Assembly (NCBI RefSeq): GCF_002165625.1
Contig: NZ_NGNS01000004.1
Span: forward strand, 186,001-250,000
Length of the DNA: 64,000 bases
Source: Neiella marina
GTDB lineage: Bacteria; Pseudomonadota; Gammaproteobacteria; Enterobacterales; Neiellaceae
Direction: 5' to 3'
Under the pieces are notes generated by a model, which ran no database searches, was not told the origin of the DNA, and saw only the letters and a list, made by a program, of their open reading frames with translations. The position numbers and the translations under genes are program-made. Of the stretch, positions 1 through 8,164 are shown in pieces (position 1 is the stretch's first letter; every line of letters begins with the position of its first letter).

Positions 1-1
1 C

Positions 2-406
2 ACCGTTTGCCCACTCCAACAAACGTGCATGGCTCTAAAGTTAGATAAGGTCCATCAACTACCAACACCAAAGCCGAAGAAAGTCATTCCGATTAAACCT
101 GCTACCTTTGGCTGGGCTTTGAACAATCAGCAAATATATCTCGTCAAAAGGCCATCTGAAGGGGTCTGGGGAGGCCTTTGGTGTTTGCCTGAAATTGATT
201 TAGCGGACAATGAAATTGCTGAAAGCAAAGCTGTAGGACGCTTCCGCCATACTTTTAGTCACTACAAACTGGCCGCAGAAGTAATCCATTACCAGCCCGC
301 CAAAAGTGATGGTCAATGGTTTGATAACCAAGGACTAAGCAGTATCGGCTTACCAAAGCCCATTAAAACCTTTATTGAAAAACACCTTAACGACGTGTCC
401 GACTGA
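2..406 (+). CDS. mutY: A/G-specific adenine glycosylase MutY, C-terminal part (5' end cut by window)
   Basis: The reading frame is open from the window edge and ends at a TGA at 404-406, so only the last ~134 residues are present. They begin inside the iron-sulfur loop (TVCPLQQTC holds the last two cluster cysteines). The NUDIX-like C-terminal domain that recognises 8-oxoguanine follows, with VKRPSEGVWGGLWCLPE and the family signature FRHTFSHY. MutY removes adenine mispaired with 8-oxoG in base excision repair. The gene is followed at 52 bases by yggX, the same neighbour as in E. coli and many gammaproteobacteria, which supports the call. The catalytic domain cannot be judged here. Confidence 0.96.
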   Translation, partial: TVCPLQQTCMALKLDKVHQLPTPKPKKVIPIKPATFGWALNNQQIYLVKRPSEGVWGGLWCLPEIDLADNEIAESKAVGRFRHTFSHYKLAAEVIHYQPAKSDGQWFDNQGLSSIGLPKPIKTFIEKHLNDVSD

Positions 407-457
407 GCGAAAATTGCGTTAAACTAAGGGCCGTTTTTTTGATAGCAGGAAAGACCC

Positions 458-730
458 ATGGCTCGTACCGTTTTCTGTCAGTACCTTAAGCAAGACGCAG
501 AAGGTTTAGATTTTCAGCTTTATCCGGGTGACACCGGCAAGCGTATTTTTGACAACATTAGCAAGCAAGCTTGGGCCGAATGGCAACAAAAGCAAACCAT
601 GATGATCAACGAGCACAAGCTCAACATGATGGACCCAGCTCATCGCCAACAACTAGAAGAAGCCATGGTTGGTTTTCTCTTCGAAGGCAAGGACGTCCAC
701 ATTGAAGGCTATCAGCCTCCAGCTAACTAA
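458..730 (+). CDS. yggX: Probable Fe(2+)-trafficking protein YggX
   Basis: The 90-residue product matches the YggX family over its full usual length: N-terminal MARTVFC with the conserved Cys7, the [16 protein letters not shown] region, the [19 protein letters not shown] helix and the FLFEGKD segment. YggX is a small cytoplasmic protein that protects iron-sulfur clusters from oxidation and is thought to take part in iron delivery; its exact biochemistry is not settled. It lies just downstream of mutY, the standard arrangement. AGGAAAG at 447-453 is the ribosome binding site. A hairpin with a short T run follows at 763-785. Confidence 0.97.
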   Translation: MARTVFCQYLKQDAEGLDFQLYPGDTGKRIFDNISKQAWAEWQQKQTMMINEHKLNMMDPAHRQQLEEAMVGFLFEGKDVHIEGYQPPAN

Positions 731-762
731 CTGCTATTTATAAGTAATTTCCTTCCCGCAAC

Positions 763-785
763 CGACCGGTCTAACCGGTCGTTTT
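763..785 (+). terminator. Putative rho-independent terminator after yggX
   Basis: CGACCGGT, a three-base loop and ACCGGTCG form a perfect 8-bp stem followed by only four T. The stem is strong but the T run is short, and the next gene starts 12 bases later, so it may be an attenuator-like or partial terminator. Confidence 0.55.
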
Positions 786-796
786 GAGAACAATAC

Positions 797-1372
797 ATGT
801 CTATTGAACAAATTCTTCGCCAACGCAGCGGTGACGTCTGCGAGTTATCCGCCGCATCTACTGAGCTATCCGTCTACTTTGTTCCTCCGAGCGAGACAGA
901 ATCGGCAGATCGAGCGGTGCTAATTGCAACTGAGCTGGTCGCTGAAATTGATAGTGACGAACCTTTGAACCCCAATCATTGGCGCGGTTTAAACGATGCC
1001 ATGTGGAATCAAGAACCGGCAGTGCAGGTAATGTCGTGGCGATTACTGACCCGCCTGAGCAAACAAGGCGAAGGTTGGGCAAGAGATTTGTTGGATATGT
1101 TGTATCTGGATGAAGAAACTTTGCAGTGGGCAGAGTCTGGCTTGGTTGATGAAGAAGATTTGGTGATCCAACGGGACTGCAATGGTACTAAACTGGAAGC
1201 TGGCGACAACGTGGTACTGACCAAAGACCTAGACGTTAAGGGCACCAGTTTCACAGCCAAACGAGGTACTGCGGTTCGAGGTATCTCATTAACATCAAAC
1301 CCTGAACACATTGAAGGTCGAGTCAATGGTGTTCGGATCGTTATTCTGGCTAAATTCGTCAAAAAGCAATAA
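797..1372 (+). CDS. PhnA-like domain protein lacking the zinc-ribbon cysteines
   Basis: The 191-residue product resembles the long PhnA-type proteins of gammaproteobacteria. The N-terminal ~50 residues correspond to the zinc ribbon (VCELSAASTELSVYFVPPSE), the middle has NHWRGLNDAMWN and EGWARDLLDMLYLDEET, and the last ~70 residues are the PhnA C-terminal SH3-like domain (RDCNGTKLEAGDNVVLTKDL). Family members usually carry two CxxC knuckles; here CELC reads CELS and the second pair reads LIATEL, so zinc binding through this ribbon is not expected. Despite the name, the family has no proven role in phosphonate use. It could still be a functional divergent subfamily. Confidence 0.85.
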   Translation: MSIEQILRQRSGDVCELSAASTELSVYFVPPSETESADRAVLIATELVAEIDSDEPLNPNHWRGLNDAMWNQEPAVQVMSWRLLTRLSKQGEGWARDLLDMLYLDEETLQWAESGLVDEEDLVIQRDCNGTKLEAGDNVVLTKDLDVKGTSFTAKRGTAVRGISLTSNPEHIEGRVNGVRIVILAKFVKKQ

Positions 1373-1406
1373 CAAGCTTTATGACCAACAACAAGGAAGT
1401 ACTTCT

Positions 1407-1859
1407 ATGAAAAAGCAACTAGCTGCCCTCGCCATATTGTTGACCTTTGGGGCTCCAACCCAAGCAGGTGTTTACACCGACGAGTTGGCTAAGTGCTTGG
1501 TGTCATCAACATCTCCACAAGACCGCGCAGCACTGGTTCGGTGGATGTTTATTGCAGCCTCTCACCACCCGGCGGTTAAAGACATCGCTTCAGTGTCCTC
1601 AGCGCAAATTAATGACGGCAACCGAAGCACTGCCGATTTGTTCGTTAAACTGATGACTGAAAGTTGCCGAGAACAAACTTCTAATGCCGTCAAATTTGAA
1701 GGGCCCATAGCAATTCAAGGGGGGTTTCAAGTACTCGGTCAGGTAGCAGGCCAAGAGTTGTTTACCAGCCCTGCAGTTGCGTCAGCCATGGCAGATTTGC
1801 AGAGTTTTATCGATCAAGAAAAAATAGAAGCCGTGCTGAGCCCGACAGCCACTCCATAA
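1407..1859 (+). CDS. Exported protein of unknown function
   Basis: I chose the ATG at 1407 because AAGGA lies at 1393-1397 and because it opens a clean signal peptide (MKKQLAALAILLTFGAPTQA, cleavage expected after QA-GV). The longer frame upstream overlaps the PhnA-like gene and lacks such a signal. The mature ~130-residue protein has two cysteines (KCLVSS and ESCREQ) that could form a disulfide in the periplasm, and is mostly predicted helical. I do not recognise the family with certainty. It lies 34 bases downstream of the PhnA-like gene and could be cotranscribed with it. Confidence 0.75.
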   Translation: MKKQLAALAILLTFGAPTQAGVYTDELAKCLVSSTSPQDRAALVRWMFIAASHHPAVKDIASVSSAQINDGNRSTADLFVKLMTESCREQTSNAVKFEGPIAIQGGFQVLGQVAGQELFTSPAVASAMADLQSFIDQEKIEAVLSPTATP

Positions 1860-1989
1860 TTGTTCGATGATGATGCCCAACATGCGGCCGCATTGCTCCA
1901 GTTTGCAACAAATACTAACTGATCTTTTCGTCATGCCGGCCCCTAAGAAATGAAGGTAAACACTGCCATTATTATCTGCGGGGCCCGAA

Positions 1990-2409
1990 ATGAAGCTTCT
2001 ACTGCCAACATTGCTGCTAGTTGCTACTAGTGTTGCAAACGCAGCAACGCTATCTGAGCTGTCACAACTGCTGTGGCACCACCGAATCATTCTCGTTCAA
2101 TGTGATACCGAAGATTGTCAACGAGCCAGCGTTGAGCAACTTCAACAAGCTAACGATGAAGTGCGAGACCGTCACATCGTCTGGTTTGTCAGCAGCCCTG
2201 ATTCGATTGAAAGCAATGCCTCAATCAACATTGCTGCCCCTCTCCAACAGGCACTCACTAGTACCGAACTTGCTCGGCCACAAGCTATATTGATCGGCAA
2301 AGACGGTGATATCAAACACGCTTCTGAGCAGCTCCAACTGGATTTACTATTCGATAAGATTGATCAAATGCCAATGCGGCAAGCCGAAATGACCCTTCAA
2401 CGAATTTAG
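1990..2409 (+). CDS. DUF4174-like exported protein
   Basis: A 139-residue protein with an N-terminal signal peptide (MKLLLPTLLLVATSVANA) followed by a thioredoxin-fold-like domain without a CxxC active site. The C-terminal part, ILIGKDGDIKHASEQLQLD followed by LLFDKIDQMPMRQAEM, matches the DUF4174 family, whose members end in such an IDxMPMRxxEM motif. Cellular role is unknown. One in-domain Cys pair (CDTEDC) is present near residues 38-43. It is followed by the convergent beta-lactamase gene. Confidence 0.78.
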   Translation: MKLLLPTLLLVATSVANAATLSELSQLLWHHRIILVQCDTEDCQRASVEQLQQANDEVRDRHIVWFVSSPDSIESNASINIAAPLQQALTSTELARPQAILIGKDGDIKHASEQLQLDLLFDKIDQMPMRQAEMTLQRI

Positions 2410-2437
2410 CTGCCATCACTTGCAACGCTCAAGGGCA

Positions 2438-3223
2438 TTAAATGATGCCCTTGGCACTCAGGGCTTGTTTAACTAACGAGGTGCGCTTTTTGATGTCAGC
2501 TTTCGAGACCATATCGATGTTCAGCGCAAAAACCCAAACATCGTTTGCCGTCTCAACATAACCAACATACCAACCATGATCACCATCTGGTCGTTGAGCC
2601 CAACCTGTTTTGCCATATAGGCTGTATGCCTCTGCACGTTCGACCAGCATAATGGCCTTCAATACCGCAAAATGCTGAGTTTCAAAAGGCAACTTTTGTT
2701 GCTGTAAGCGAGATATGAAATCAATTTGCTCATTAGCCGATATCGCCAGCTCTCCTTGCAGCCAAAAGCGAATTAAGTCTGGGCCAGCTTTTTCATTACC
2801 ATAGGCCATTGCTTGTAAGTAGCTCTGATAGCGATTGAGTCCGATTTTGCTGGCAAACTCTTGGTAACACCAGACACAAGAACGGGAAAAGGCTGTCGCT
2901 AGAGTCTGATCTTGATTCCAACTCTTCATGCCCTTGTCTGTGCCGTCCCACTCGATGACATCAGTTGCGTGAGCAACAACGCCGGCATCAAGCGCGATCA
3001 ATGTGTTGGCTATTTTAAATGTCGAAGCGGGCCAGAAGCGCTGCTCAGCACGTTGCTCATTGTGAACAAAGCGACGCTCACCATCGAGGCTAGCGATAAC
3101 CAAGGTTCCTGTTGCCTCAGCATCAACAAATAGTTTGGCGAGTGCCGTATCAGAAGCCTGTGCCGACATTTGGCTAGCGAATATGATGAGCAATGAGAAA
3201 AATAGTTTGTACAACACTCGCAT
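2438..3223 (-). CDS. Class D (OXA-type) beta-lactamase
   Basis: A 261-residue protein with a signal peptide (cleavage near AQA-SD) and all active-site motifs of class D serine beta-lactamases: S67-T-F-K70 (nucleophile and carbamylated lysine), S115-C-V117, Y141-G-N143, W154 in FWLQGELAIS, and K205-T-G207. Length and motif spacing are those of functional OXA enzymes, which hydrolyse penicillins and sometimes oxacillins or carbapenems in the periplasm. It sits alone among housekeeping genes with no mobile element, integron or regulator visible, so it looks like a resident chromosomal gene. A BlaR-type sensor is unlikely because there is no membrane domain. The substrate range cannot be read from sequence. 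Confidence 0.9.
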   Translation of the reverse strand: MRVLYKLFFSLLIIFASQMSAQASDTALAKLFVDAEATGTLVIASLDGERRFVHNEQRAEQRFWPASTFKIANTLIALDAGVVAHATDVIEWDGTDKGMKSWNQDQTLATAFSRSCVWCYQEFASKIGLNRYQSYLQAMAYGNEKAGPDLIRFWLQGELAISANEQIDFISRLQQQKLPFETQHFAVLKAIMLVERAEAYSLYGKTGWAQRPDGDHGWYVGYVETANDVWVFALNIDMVSKADIKKRTSLVKQALSAKGII

Positions 3224-3353
3224 CTCCTTTATCGAGAGTTAGTTGACGATGACAATCGATTCAATGTCAATTTGCTACATGATTGCAACTTGCCGCGTCA
3301 ATTCTCGTATGATCGGAGGCAATGCTTAATCAACAGAGCCCGGTAACGCCATA

Positions 3354-4121
3354 ATGCTTGATAAAAGCCAACTGAAACCACTCCAGACATCTGCGAAAAC
3401 AGCAACAGAGATCGCTAAGTTCGACCAACTAGCGGAGGAGTGGCGCAAGGACGACGGCCGTTTTAAACACATCAGCGAGTTTAACCGTTGCCGGGTTAAT
3501 GCCATTGTGGCGCAATTAGCTCAGCATTTCGCGCTCGATTTAGAGCTGCCAGTACCTCTCTCAGGACTTCGCATACTTGATATCGGGTGCGGTGCCGGCC
3601 TTGTTTGTGAGGGGCTTGCTCGACTTGGTGCGGACGTTACCGGTATTGATGGCAGCGCAGTTAACATCGAAGTTGCGCGCCGAAATGCCACTAGCCAGTC
3701 ACTGTCAATTCGATACCAACATTGTTTAGCTGAGCAGCTGGCCACTGAAGAAGTCGAACGGTTTGATGTTGTGCTCAATACCGAGGTCATTGAACACGTT
3801 GATAATCAACAGCTGCTGACGCAGACCTGCGCAGCCCTCCTTGATGACGACGGACTGTTAGTAATGGCAACGATTAATCGCACCATCAAGTCCTTTATCA
3901 TTGCAATACTGGGCGCCGAGTACATCATGCGTATGCTACCAATCGGAACCCATGATTGGCGCTGGTTCATCTCACCCGGTCAAATTACCGACTGGCTCCG
4001 ACAGCAAGGGATTAAATCGCAAAGAGCCATCGGCGTTAAGTACAACCCACTGACCAAGACTTGGCGTACCAGCAAGGATATATCAGTCAATTACATGCTG
4101 TTTGCCTCTCGGCGTCCGTAA
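3354..4121 (+). CDS. ubiG: UbiG-like 3-demethylubiquinone O-methyltransferase
   Basis: A 255-residue class I SAM-dependent methyltransferase. The SAM loop LDIGCGAGLVCEGLARLGA, the acidic motif LNTEVIEHV and the family-specific stretch ILGAEYIMRMLPIGTHDW place it with UbiG/COQ3, which carries out both O-methylations of ubiquinone biosynthesis at the membrane surface. Several segments look closer to the alphaproteobacterial/mitochondrial type (NRTIKSF...GTHDWRWF) than to E. coli UbiG, so it could be a second or transferred copy. It is a single gene, divergent from the beta-lactamase. The family call is firm; the claim that it is the only ubiG is not testable here. Confidence 0.85.
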   Translation: MLDKSQLKPLQTSAKTATEIAKFDQLAEEWRKDDGRFKHISEFNRCRVNAIVAQLAQHFALDLELPVPLSGLRILDIGCGAGLVCEGLARLGADVTGIDGSAVNIEVARRNATSQSLSIRYQHCLAEQLATEEVERFDVVLNTEVIEHVDNQQLLTQTCAALLDDDGLLVMATINRTIKSFIIAILGAEYIMRMLPIGTHDWRWFISPGQITDWLRQQGIKSQRAIGVKYNPLTKTWRTSKDISVNYMLFASRRP

Positions 4122-4126
4122 TAAGA

Positions 4127-4606
4127 CTAAAACGGCAACCCTAACGAGCTTTTCAGTGACGCCAGTAACGCTTGGCCGCCCTCGCTTTGAACATAATCGT
4201 ACAGGGTGTTGACCAACGGCCCAGCTACTTCCGGATCTAACCCTATCGCTGACAGCGACTGATTTAGAATATCAAGATTACCTGCCGCAGCGCCCAGATC
4301 GCCCCCTAAACCCCCTAGCAAGCTGCCTGCAGCAGAGGATTCAACCTCTGGAGCCGCGCCCATCATGCTCGATATACCTGGAACGATATCTGATAGCTGA
4401 CCAAAATCGCCAGATGACATACTGCTTTGAGCCATATTAAACAAAGTACCCAACGCTGCGTTTGCCTGATCGGAGGAAATACCCAGTTGACTGGTTACAG
4501 AGTCGATCAAAGATGGTTCCTGCGCCTTTGCTGGCAGCATAGAAAGAGTCAGCACAATTAGCGCGAATAGATACGTGAATGCGCGAACAGCTTGATGATG
4601 AAGCAT
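4127..4606 (-). CDS. DUF2780 (VcgC/VcgE-like) exported protein
   Basis: A 159-residue protein with a signal peptide (cleavage near AKA-QE) and a Gly/Ala/Ser/Leu-rich mature region: SLIDSVTSQLGISSDQANAA, a flexible Gly-rich centre (AAGSLLGGLGGDLGAAAG), and a C-terminal helix ending LKSSLGLPF. This matches the DUF2780 family found in Vibrio, Shewanella and relatives, which has no known function. It faces the ubiG-like gene tail to tail with only 5 bases between the stops. Confidence 0.75.
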   Translation of the reverse strand: MLHHQAVRAFTYLFALIVLTLSMLPAKAQEPSLIDSVTSQLGISSDQANAALGTLFNMAQSSMSSGDFGQLSDIVPGISSMMGAAPEVESSAAGSLLGGLGGDLGAAAGNLDILNQSLSAIGLDPEVAGPLVNTLYDYVQSEGGQALLASLKSSLGLPF

Positions 4607-4831
4607 ACTTTTACCTATGTTGAGTTGATTGTTCAGTGATTATTGACGCCTATGCGCCTCTGCTACTGATCCTAGTACAGCGATAAAATTCAACCACCAT
4701 ATCGAGCATATTAGTTTGTCGAGTTACGCTGTCAGGGTGAAGTTGAACGCGAACTAGAAACGCACGTACAAAAGGAAACAAAACCGAACAAAACCCGTTC
4801 TAGTTATATACCTGGGTAATTGGAGACTCTG

Positions 4832-5485
4832 ATGTTCAATATGGATTTTAGCCAGCGAGTGGTCATCAATAGTAGTGGCCAACAATGGCAAAGCAGCCCT
4901 GCGCAAGGTGTGTTGCGCAAGCCGTTGGCGCGAGAAAATGCCGAATCAGGACACGCAACTAGCATTGTCCAATACCAAGCTGGCAGCAAATTTGCCCGTC
5001 ACCACCACCCCTTGGGCGAAGAGATCTTTGTTCTTGACGGCGTTTTTTCAGATGAAACTGGCCACTATGGACCTGGCACCTATATCCGCAACCCGCCAGG
5101 GTCAGCACATTCGCCATTTAGCGATCAAGGCTGTGTCATTTTCGTCAAACTGCAACAAATGGACTCGAGAGATGTCGCTAGCGTCAGGATTTCTACCGAT
5201 GCAACACCATGGCTGTCCGGTATTGGAGGACTCGAGGTGATGCCGTTACATGAGTTTGAACATGAGCACGTGGCATTGGTGAAATGGCCTGCGGGCGAAG
5301 TATTCCAGCCCCATCGTCATTTCGGCGGCGAAGAGATACTAGTGCTTTCGGGAGAGTTTCGTGATGAGTTTGGTTGCTACCCAACGGGAACTTGGATACG
5401 GAGCCCACATCAAAGTGAACACCACCCCTATGTTGAGCAAGAAACCATTATTTGGGTCAAGACAGGCCACTTACCACTGGATTAG
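4832..5485 (+). CDS. Double-cupin ChrR-like protein
   Basis: I place the start at ATG 4832: the upstream in-frame TTG at 4820 overlaps the Shine-Dalgarno GGAGA at 4822-4826. The 217-residue protein contains two tandem cupin domains with nearly identical metal sites, ARHHHPLGEEIFVLDG (first) and QPHRHFGGEEILVLSG (second), each followed by a G-x-Y/W-I-R-x-P strand. This is the architecture of the ChrR C-terminal cupin family, but the N-terminal zinc anti-sigma domain of true ChrR is absent, and no ECF sigma gene is adjacent. It may be a metal-binding cytosolic oxygenase or sensor. Substrate is unknown. Confidence 0.8.
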   Translation: MFNMDFSQRVVINSSGQQWQSSPAQGVLRKPLARENAESGHATSIVQYQAGSKFARHHHPLGEEIFVLDGVFSDETGHYGPGTYIRNPPGSAHSPFSDQGCVIFVKLQQMDSRDVASVRISTDATPWLSGIGGLEVMPLHEFEHEHVALVKWPAGEVFQPHRHFGGEEILVLSGEFRDEFGCYPTGTWIRSPHQSEHHPYVEQETIIWVKTGHLPLD

Positions 5486-5511
5486 TGGTTAGTGGCCAGC
5501 TCAGCGACCAA

Positions 5512-6069
5512 CTAGTTCAGGTCGTCGTTCTTCCAATACTTAGTGCCCTTAACTGTGGCTTGTAACGCTAAACCGGCCTCAGTTAATTGATAGACAGTAA
5601 TGTCGCCGTACGTAGTGCCGCCACTAGCTTCGGCGCCTTTGTCGCCTGATTTTGCCGCTGCGTCGGCCTCGGCGCCGAACCCCCAGCCATCATCAACAAA
5701 TTGTTCCATTGCCTTTTCAGTGTGAAAGACAAATAAGGCACGAAAATCCTTCGCTCCTAGCCCCAAGCCAATTCCACCCTCGCCCATCGACATGTAGGTT
5801 CGCTTACCACTACTGCGGTCAATGACAACTCCTGAGCCGCCGCCTGCTGCGACAAAAATCAAGTTGACTTGAACGTTGGAAAAGGTGGCATAACCGGCAC
5901 TGGAATTGACCAAGGTTTTTGCCGCGGGTTCCTCTTTGTAGACTTTTTGCAGAATGCTTTTGCTTTCCTTATCAATTTCCGCCCGTTCTTCTGCTGGGTC
6001 AGCAGCGGCTGAAAAACTGGCCACAACAATGACCACAGGAGCAATGATGCTGGCTACCAATCGACGCAT
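5512..6069 (-). CDS. SYLF (YSC84-like) domain exported protein
   Basis: A 185-residue protein with a signal peptide (cleavage near AAA-DP) and one SYLF/Ysc84 domain: AKTLVNSSAGYATFSNVQVN, a Gly-rich GEGGIGLGLGAKDFRALFVF and a C-terminal TYGDITVYQLTEAGLALQ. The bacterial members are periplasmic or outer-membrane-associated lipid-binding proteins of unclear role; the eukaryotic relatives bind phosphoinositides. It is a single gene, convergent with the double cupin (26 bases between stops). Confidence 0.88.
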   Translation of the reverse strand: MRRLVASIIAPVVIVVASFSAAADPAEERAEIDKESKSILQKVYKEEPAAKTLVNSSAGYATFSNVQVNLIFVAAGGGSGVVIDRSSGKRTYMSMGEGGIGLGLGAKDFRALFVFHTEKAMEQFVDDGWGFGAEADAAAKSGDKGAEASGGTTYGDITVYQLTEAGLALQATVKGTKYWKNDDLN

Positions 6070-6153
6070 GGTTATTCCTTGATTAAATGAATGAATATCA
6101 CCAAGAGTATAGAGCCAGTTGGCCGTTGCGCTAGCTGCGTTGCTAACCGCCTG

Positions 6154-6681
6154 TTAGCGGTCAGTTGTTTTGCAATCAAAGTCTAATTTCAATTGCTGCA
6201 TTTCGATTTGCTCGCCGGCAAACTCGACTTTGTACAAGCGATCAAACTCATCATGTTCGATTGCCGAAGTTGAGGTGCCGCTGAGCAATTGGGCCAATTG
6301 TGGTGTGGTATTGCTGTGACCAACAATCAACGCCGACTCGCCACTTGCGCGCAGTTGTTCTGCGAAGGATGCCAGCTGACGAGGATCGTAACCTTGTACC
6401 ACCAATTGCAGTAACTCAGCGCTAGGAGTAGCAGTTGCTTGCGTACGGCGGTAGGCCGTTGAATATATGGTGACCACTTGTGGCTGTTGCTGCTGCAGCC
6501 ACTGAGCCAGGTATCGAGCTCGTTGCTCACCGCAGTGAGTTAAATCCGGATCATCCTGCGACCCAGCTTTCTCGGCATGGCGGGTTAAATAAATAGCAAA
6601 TGACTCAGAGCCTATGGCCAAGGGCGAAGCGATAAGACAAAGGGCCACCAGCAGCCAGCTTGTTGAGCGTGCAGTAAACAT
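6154..6681 (-). CDS. Periplasmic histidine phosphatase family protein
   Basis: I start at the ATG at 6681 because it gives a good signal peptide (RSTSWLLVALCLIASPLAIG) and lies 13 bases past the stop of the upstream SelT-like gene. The ~150-residue mature domain has the phosphohistidine motif LTRHAEKAG, a YSTAYRRTQATA segment and the second catalytic histidine in IVGHSNTTP. These are the SixA/phosphoglycerate-mutase-like branch-1 motifs, so phosphatase activity is plausible; the substrate is unknown. It is the last gene of the aroF-tyrA transcription unit, perhaps only by read-through. Confidence 0.85.
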   Translation of the reverse strand: MFTARSTSWLLVALCLIASPLAIGSESFAIYLTRHAEKAGSQDDPDLTHCGEQRARYLAQWLQQQQPQVVTIYSTAYRRTQATATPSAELLQLVVQGYDPRQLASFAEQLRASGESALIVGHSNTTPQLAQLLSGTSTSAIEHDEFDRLYKVEFAGEQIEMQQLKLDFDCKTTDR

Positions 6682-6694
6682 GAATTTGCAGTAA

Positions 6695-7009
6695 CTAACT
6701 TTGAGAGGGCTTGTCAGAGTGCCCCAGATCACGCTGTGGGGCAATAACATCGCGCAATCGTTGCTTCAGTACCTTTAACTCGGGAAATCCACCTTCGCGC
6801 TTGCGTGACCAAATCAGTTGTTCGTTAACCCAAACATCAAACTGGCCTTGGCGTCCCGGCCCCAAGGCGACTTCTTGTAACTCTGACTCGAAGGTCGTCA
6901 GCAACTCTTGCGCCGTCCAACCCGCACGCATCATCCAGCGGCATTTTGTACAATAGCGAATCTTCACTCGCCATTGTTCATCGCTCGCCAGCTCTTCACT
7001 CTTGGTCAT
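6695..7009 (-). CDS. SelT/SelW/SelH family (Rdx-type) thioredoxin-like protein
   Basis: The 104-residue product starts at ATG 7009, which overlaps the end of tyrA by 14 bases (a GTG at 7018 is possible). It has the Rdx motif RVKIRYCTKCRWMMRAGW, with Cys in the position that is selenocysteine in SelW. The rest of the short thioredoxin-like fold follows: ELLTTFESELQEVALGPG, then QFDVWVNEQLIWSRKREGGF. Bacterial members are small cytosolic proteins of probable redox function. Overlap with tyrA means its translation is coupled to the tyrosine pathway operon. A functional link is not established. Confidence 0.88.
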   Translation of the reverse strand: MTKSEELASDEQWRVKIRYCTKCRWMMRAGWTAQELLTTFESELQEVALGPGRQGQFDVWVNEQLIWSRKREGGFPELKVLKQRLRDVIAPQRDLGHSDKPSQS

Positions 7010-8138
7010 GGCTAACACGATCGTGAGCAGCTAACAGAAGATCACGGCTTTCACGTTGAAATTGAGTGGCAAAGTCTCCGAACCAATCGGCAACCTCGTT
7101 AAATTTCTCCACAAAGGCTTCACGCTCGCCCTGCTCTAACAGCGTTAACGCCGAAGAGAAGTTGCGCAGGTAGCGTTTGAACATTTTGATGTTCTCAGGC
7201 GCAGCAGTGATGATCGATGCGTAAAGTTCACCATCCTGGGCAAACAAACGACCCACCATCGCTAACTCGAGACGATAAATAGGTGAGCTGAATGCCAACA
7301 AACGACTAAGATCGGCATCTTCGTTTTGCAAATGCATGCCATAAGCAAAGCTCGTAAAATGACGCAACGCTTGGACCATGGACATGGTTTCATCATGCTC
7401 TTTGCCATCAGATTCATGCAGCCGTGGGCCCCACAGCTTCATCTGCTGCAACAGCCACTGATAGTGCTCTGCACCCCGACCGTCACAATAGATGATGACC
7501 TGCTTAGCAAAGCTTTTAATGTCAGGCCCGAACATCGGGTGCAAGCCAACCACAGGTCCATCATGAGCCGCTAACATGGCTTTCATTGGGGCCTGTTTAA
7601 CAGAGGTCAAATCGGTCAAAACACAATCTGCCGGCAGCTTCGGCAAGCGGGCGATGGTTTCCTCTGTTTTATCAATTGGAACCGAGACAACCACCACAGA
7701 GGCATTTGCCACCAGTTGCTCTGCTTGATGCCAATCCTCACGCCCCAACACCTTGACCGAATAGCCAGATAGGCGGAACATCTTAACGAATAACTTACCT
7801 AGCTTACCGTTACCGCCAACCACAACGATATCGCCTGCTTGTGGATTGACTTGTTTAAAGCCGGCGTCATTCTCACATGAGTAAGACTCTCTCATCGCCC
7901 GACGCAAGATATCTTCAATAAGATCCGGTGGCACCCCAAGGCCTTCAGCTTCCTCTCGCCGCTTGGCTAGCATCGCTGCTTCGCGCTCAGGAACATAGAC
8001 CGGCAACCCATATTGTCTCTTGTACTCCCCAACCGCATGCACCAGTTCTAAACGCTGTTTTAGAATTGAAAGCAACGCTTGGTCCGTTGCATCTATTTGA
8101 TCTCGGAGTTCATCGAGGTTAACCGATGGTCTATTCAT
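6996..8138 (-). CDS. tyrA: Bifunctional chorismate mutase / prephenate dehydrogenase
   Basis: The 380-residue protein has the T-protein architecture. An N-terminal AroQ-type chorismate mutase (residues ~1-90, LDELRDQIDATDQALLSILK and the ERE loop) is followed by a prephenate dehydrogenase whose NAD site is VVVGGNGKLGKLFVKMF at ~105 and whose signature is GLHPMFGPD. It converts chorismate to prephenate and then to 4-hydroxyphenylpyruvate in tyrosine synthesis. It lies 26 bases downstream of the DAHP synthase gene, as in the E. coli aroF-tyrA operon. Length and motifs look intact. Confidence 0.97.
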   Translation of the reverse strand: MNRPSVNLDELRDQIDATDQALLSILKQRLELVHAVGEYKRQYGLPVYVPEREAAMLAKRREEAEGLGVPPDLIEDILRRAMRESYSCENDAGFKQVNPQAGDIVVVGGNGKLGKLFVKMFRLSGYSVKVLGREDWHQAEQLVANASVVVVSVPIDKTEETIARLPKLPADCVLTDLTSVKQAPMKAMLAAHDGPVVGLHPMFGPDIKSFAKQVIIYCDGRGAEHYQWLLQQMKLWGPRLHESDGKEHDETMSMVQALRHFTSFAYGMHLQNEDADLSRLLAFSSPIYRLELAMVGRLFAQDGELYASIITAAPENIKMFKRYLRNFSSALTLLEQGEREAFVEKFNEVADWFGDFATQFQRESRDLLLAAHDRVSHDQE

Positions 8139-8164
8139 TCCACCTATCCTTGTAATCGAGCTGT

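Noticed and set aside
2431-2451. AAGGGCAT/ATGCCCTT inverted repeat at the end of the beta-lactamase gene as a terminator
   Set aside because: It overlaps the stop codon and has no T run; function doubtful.
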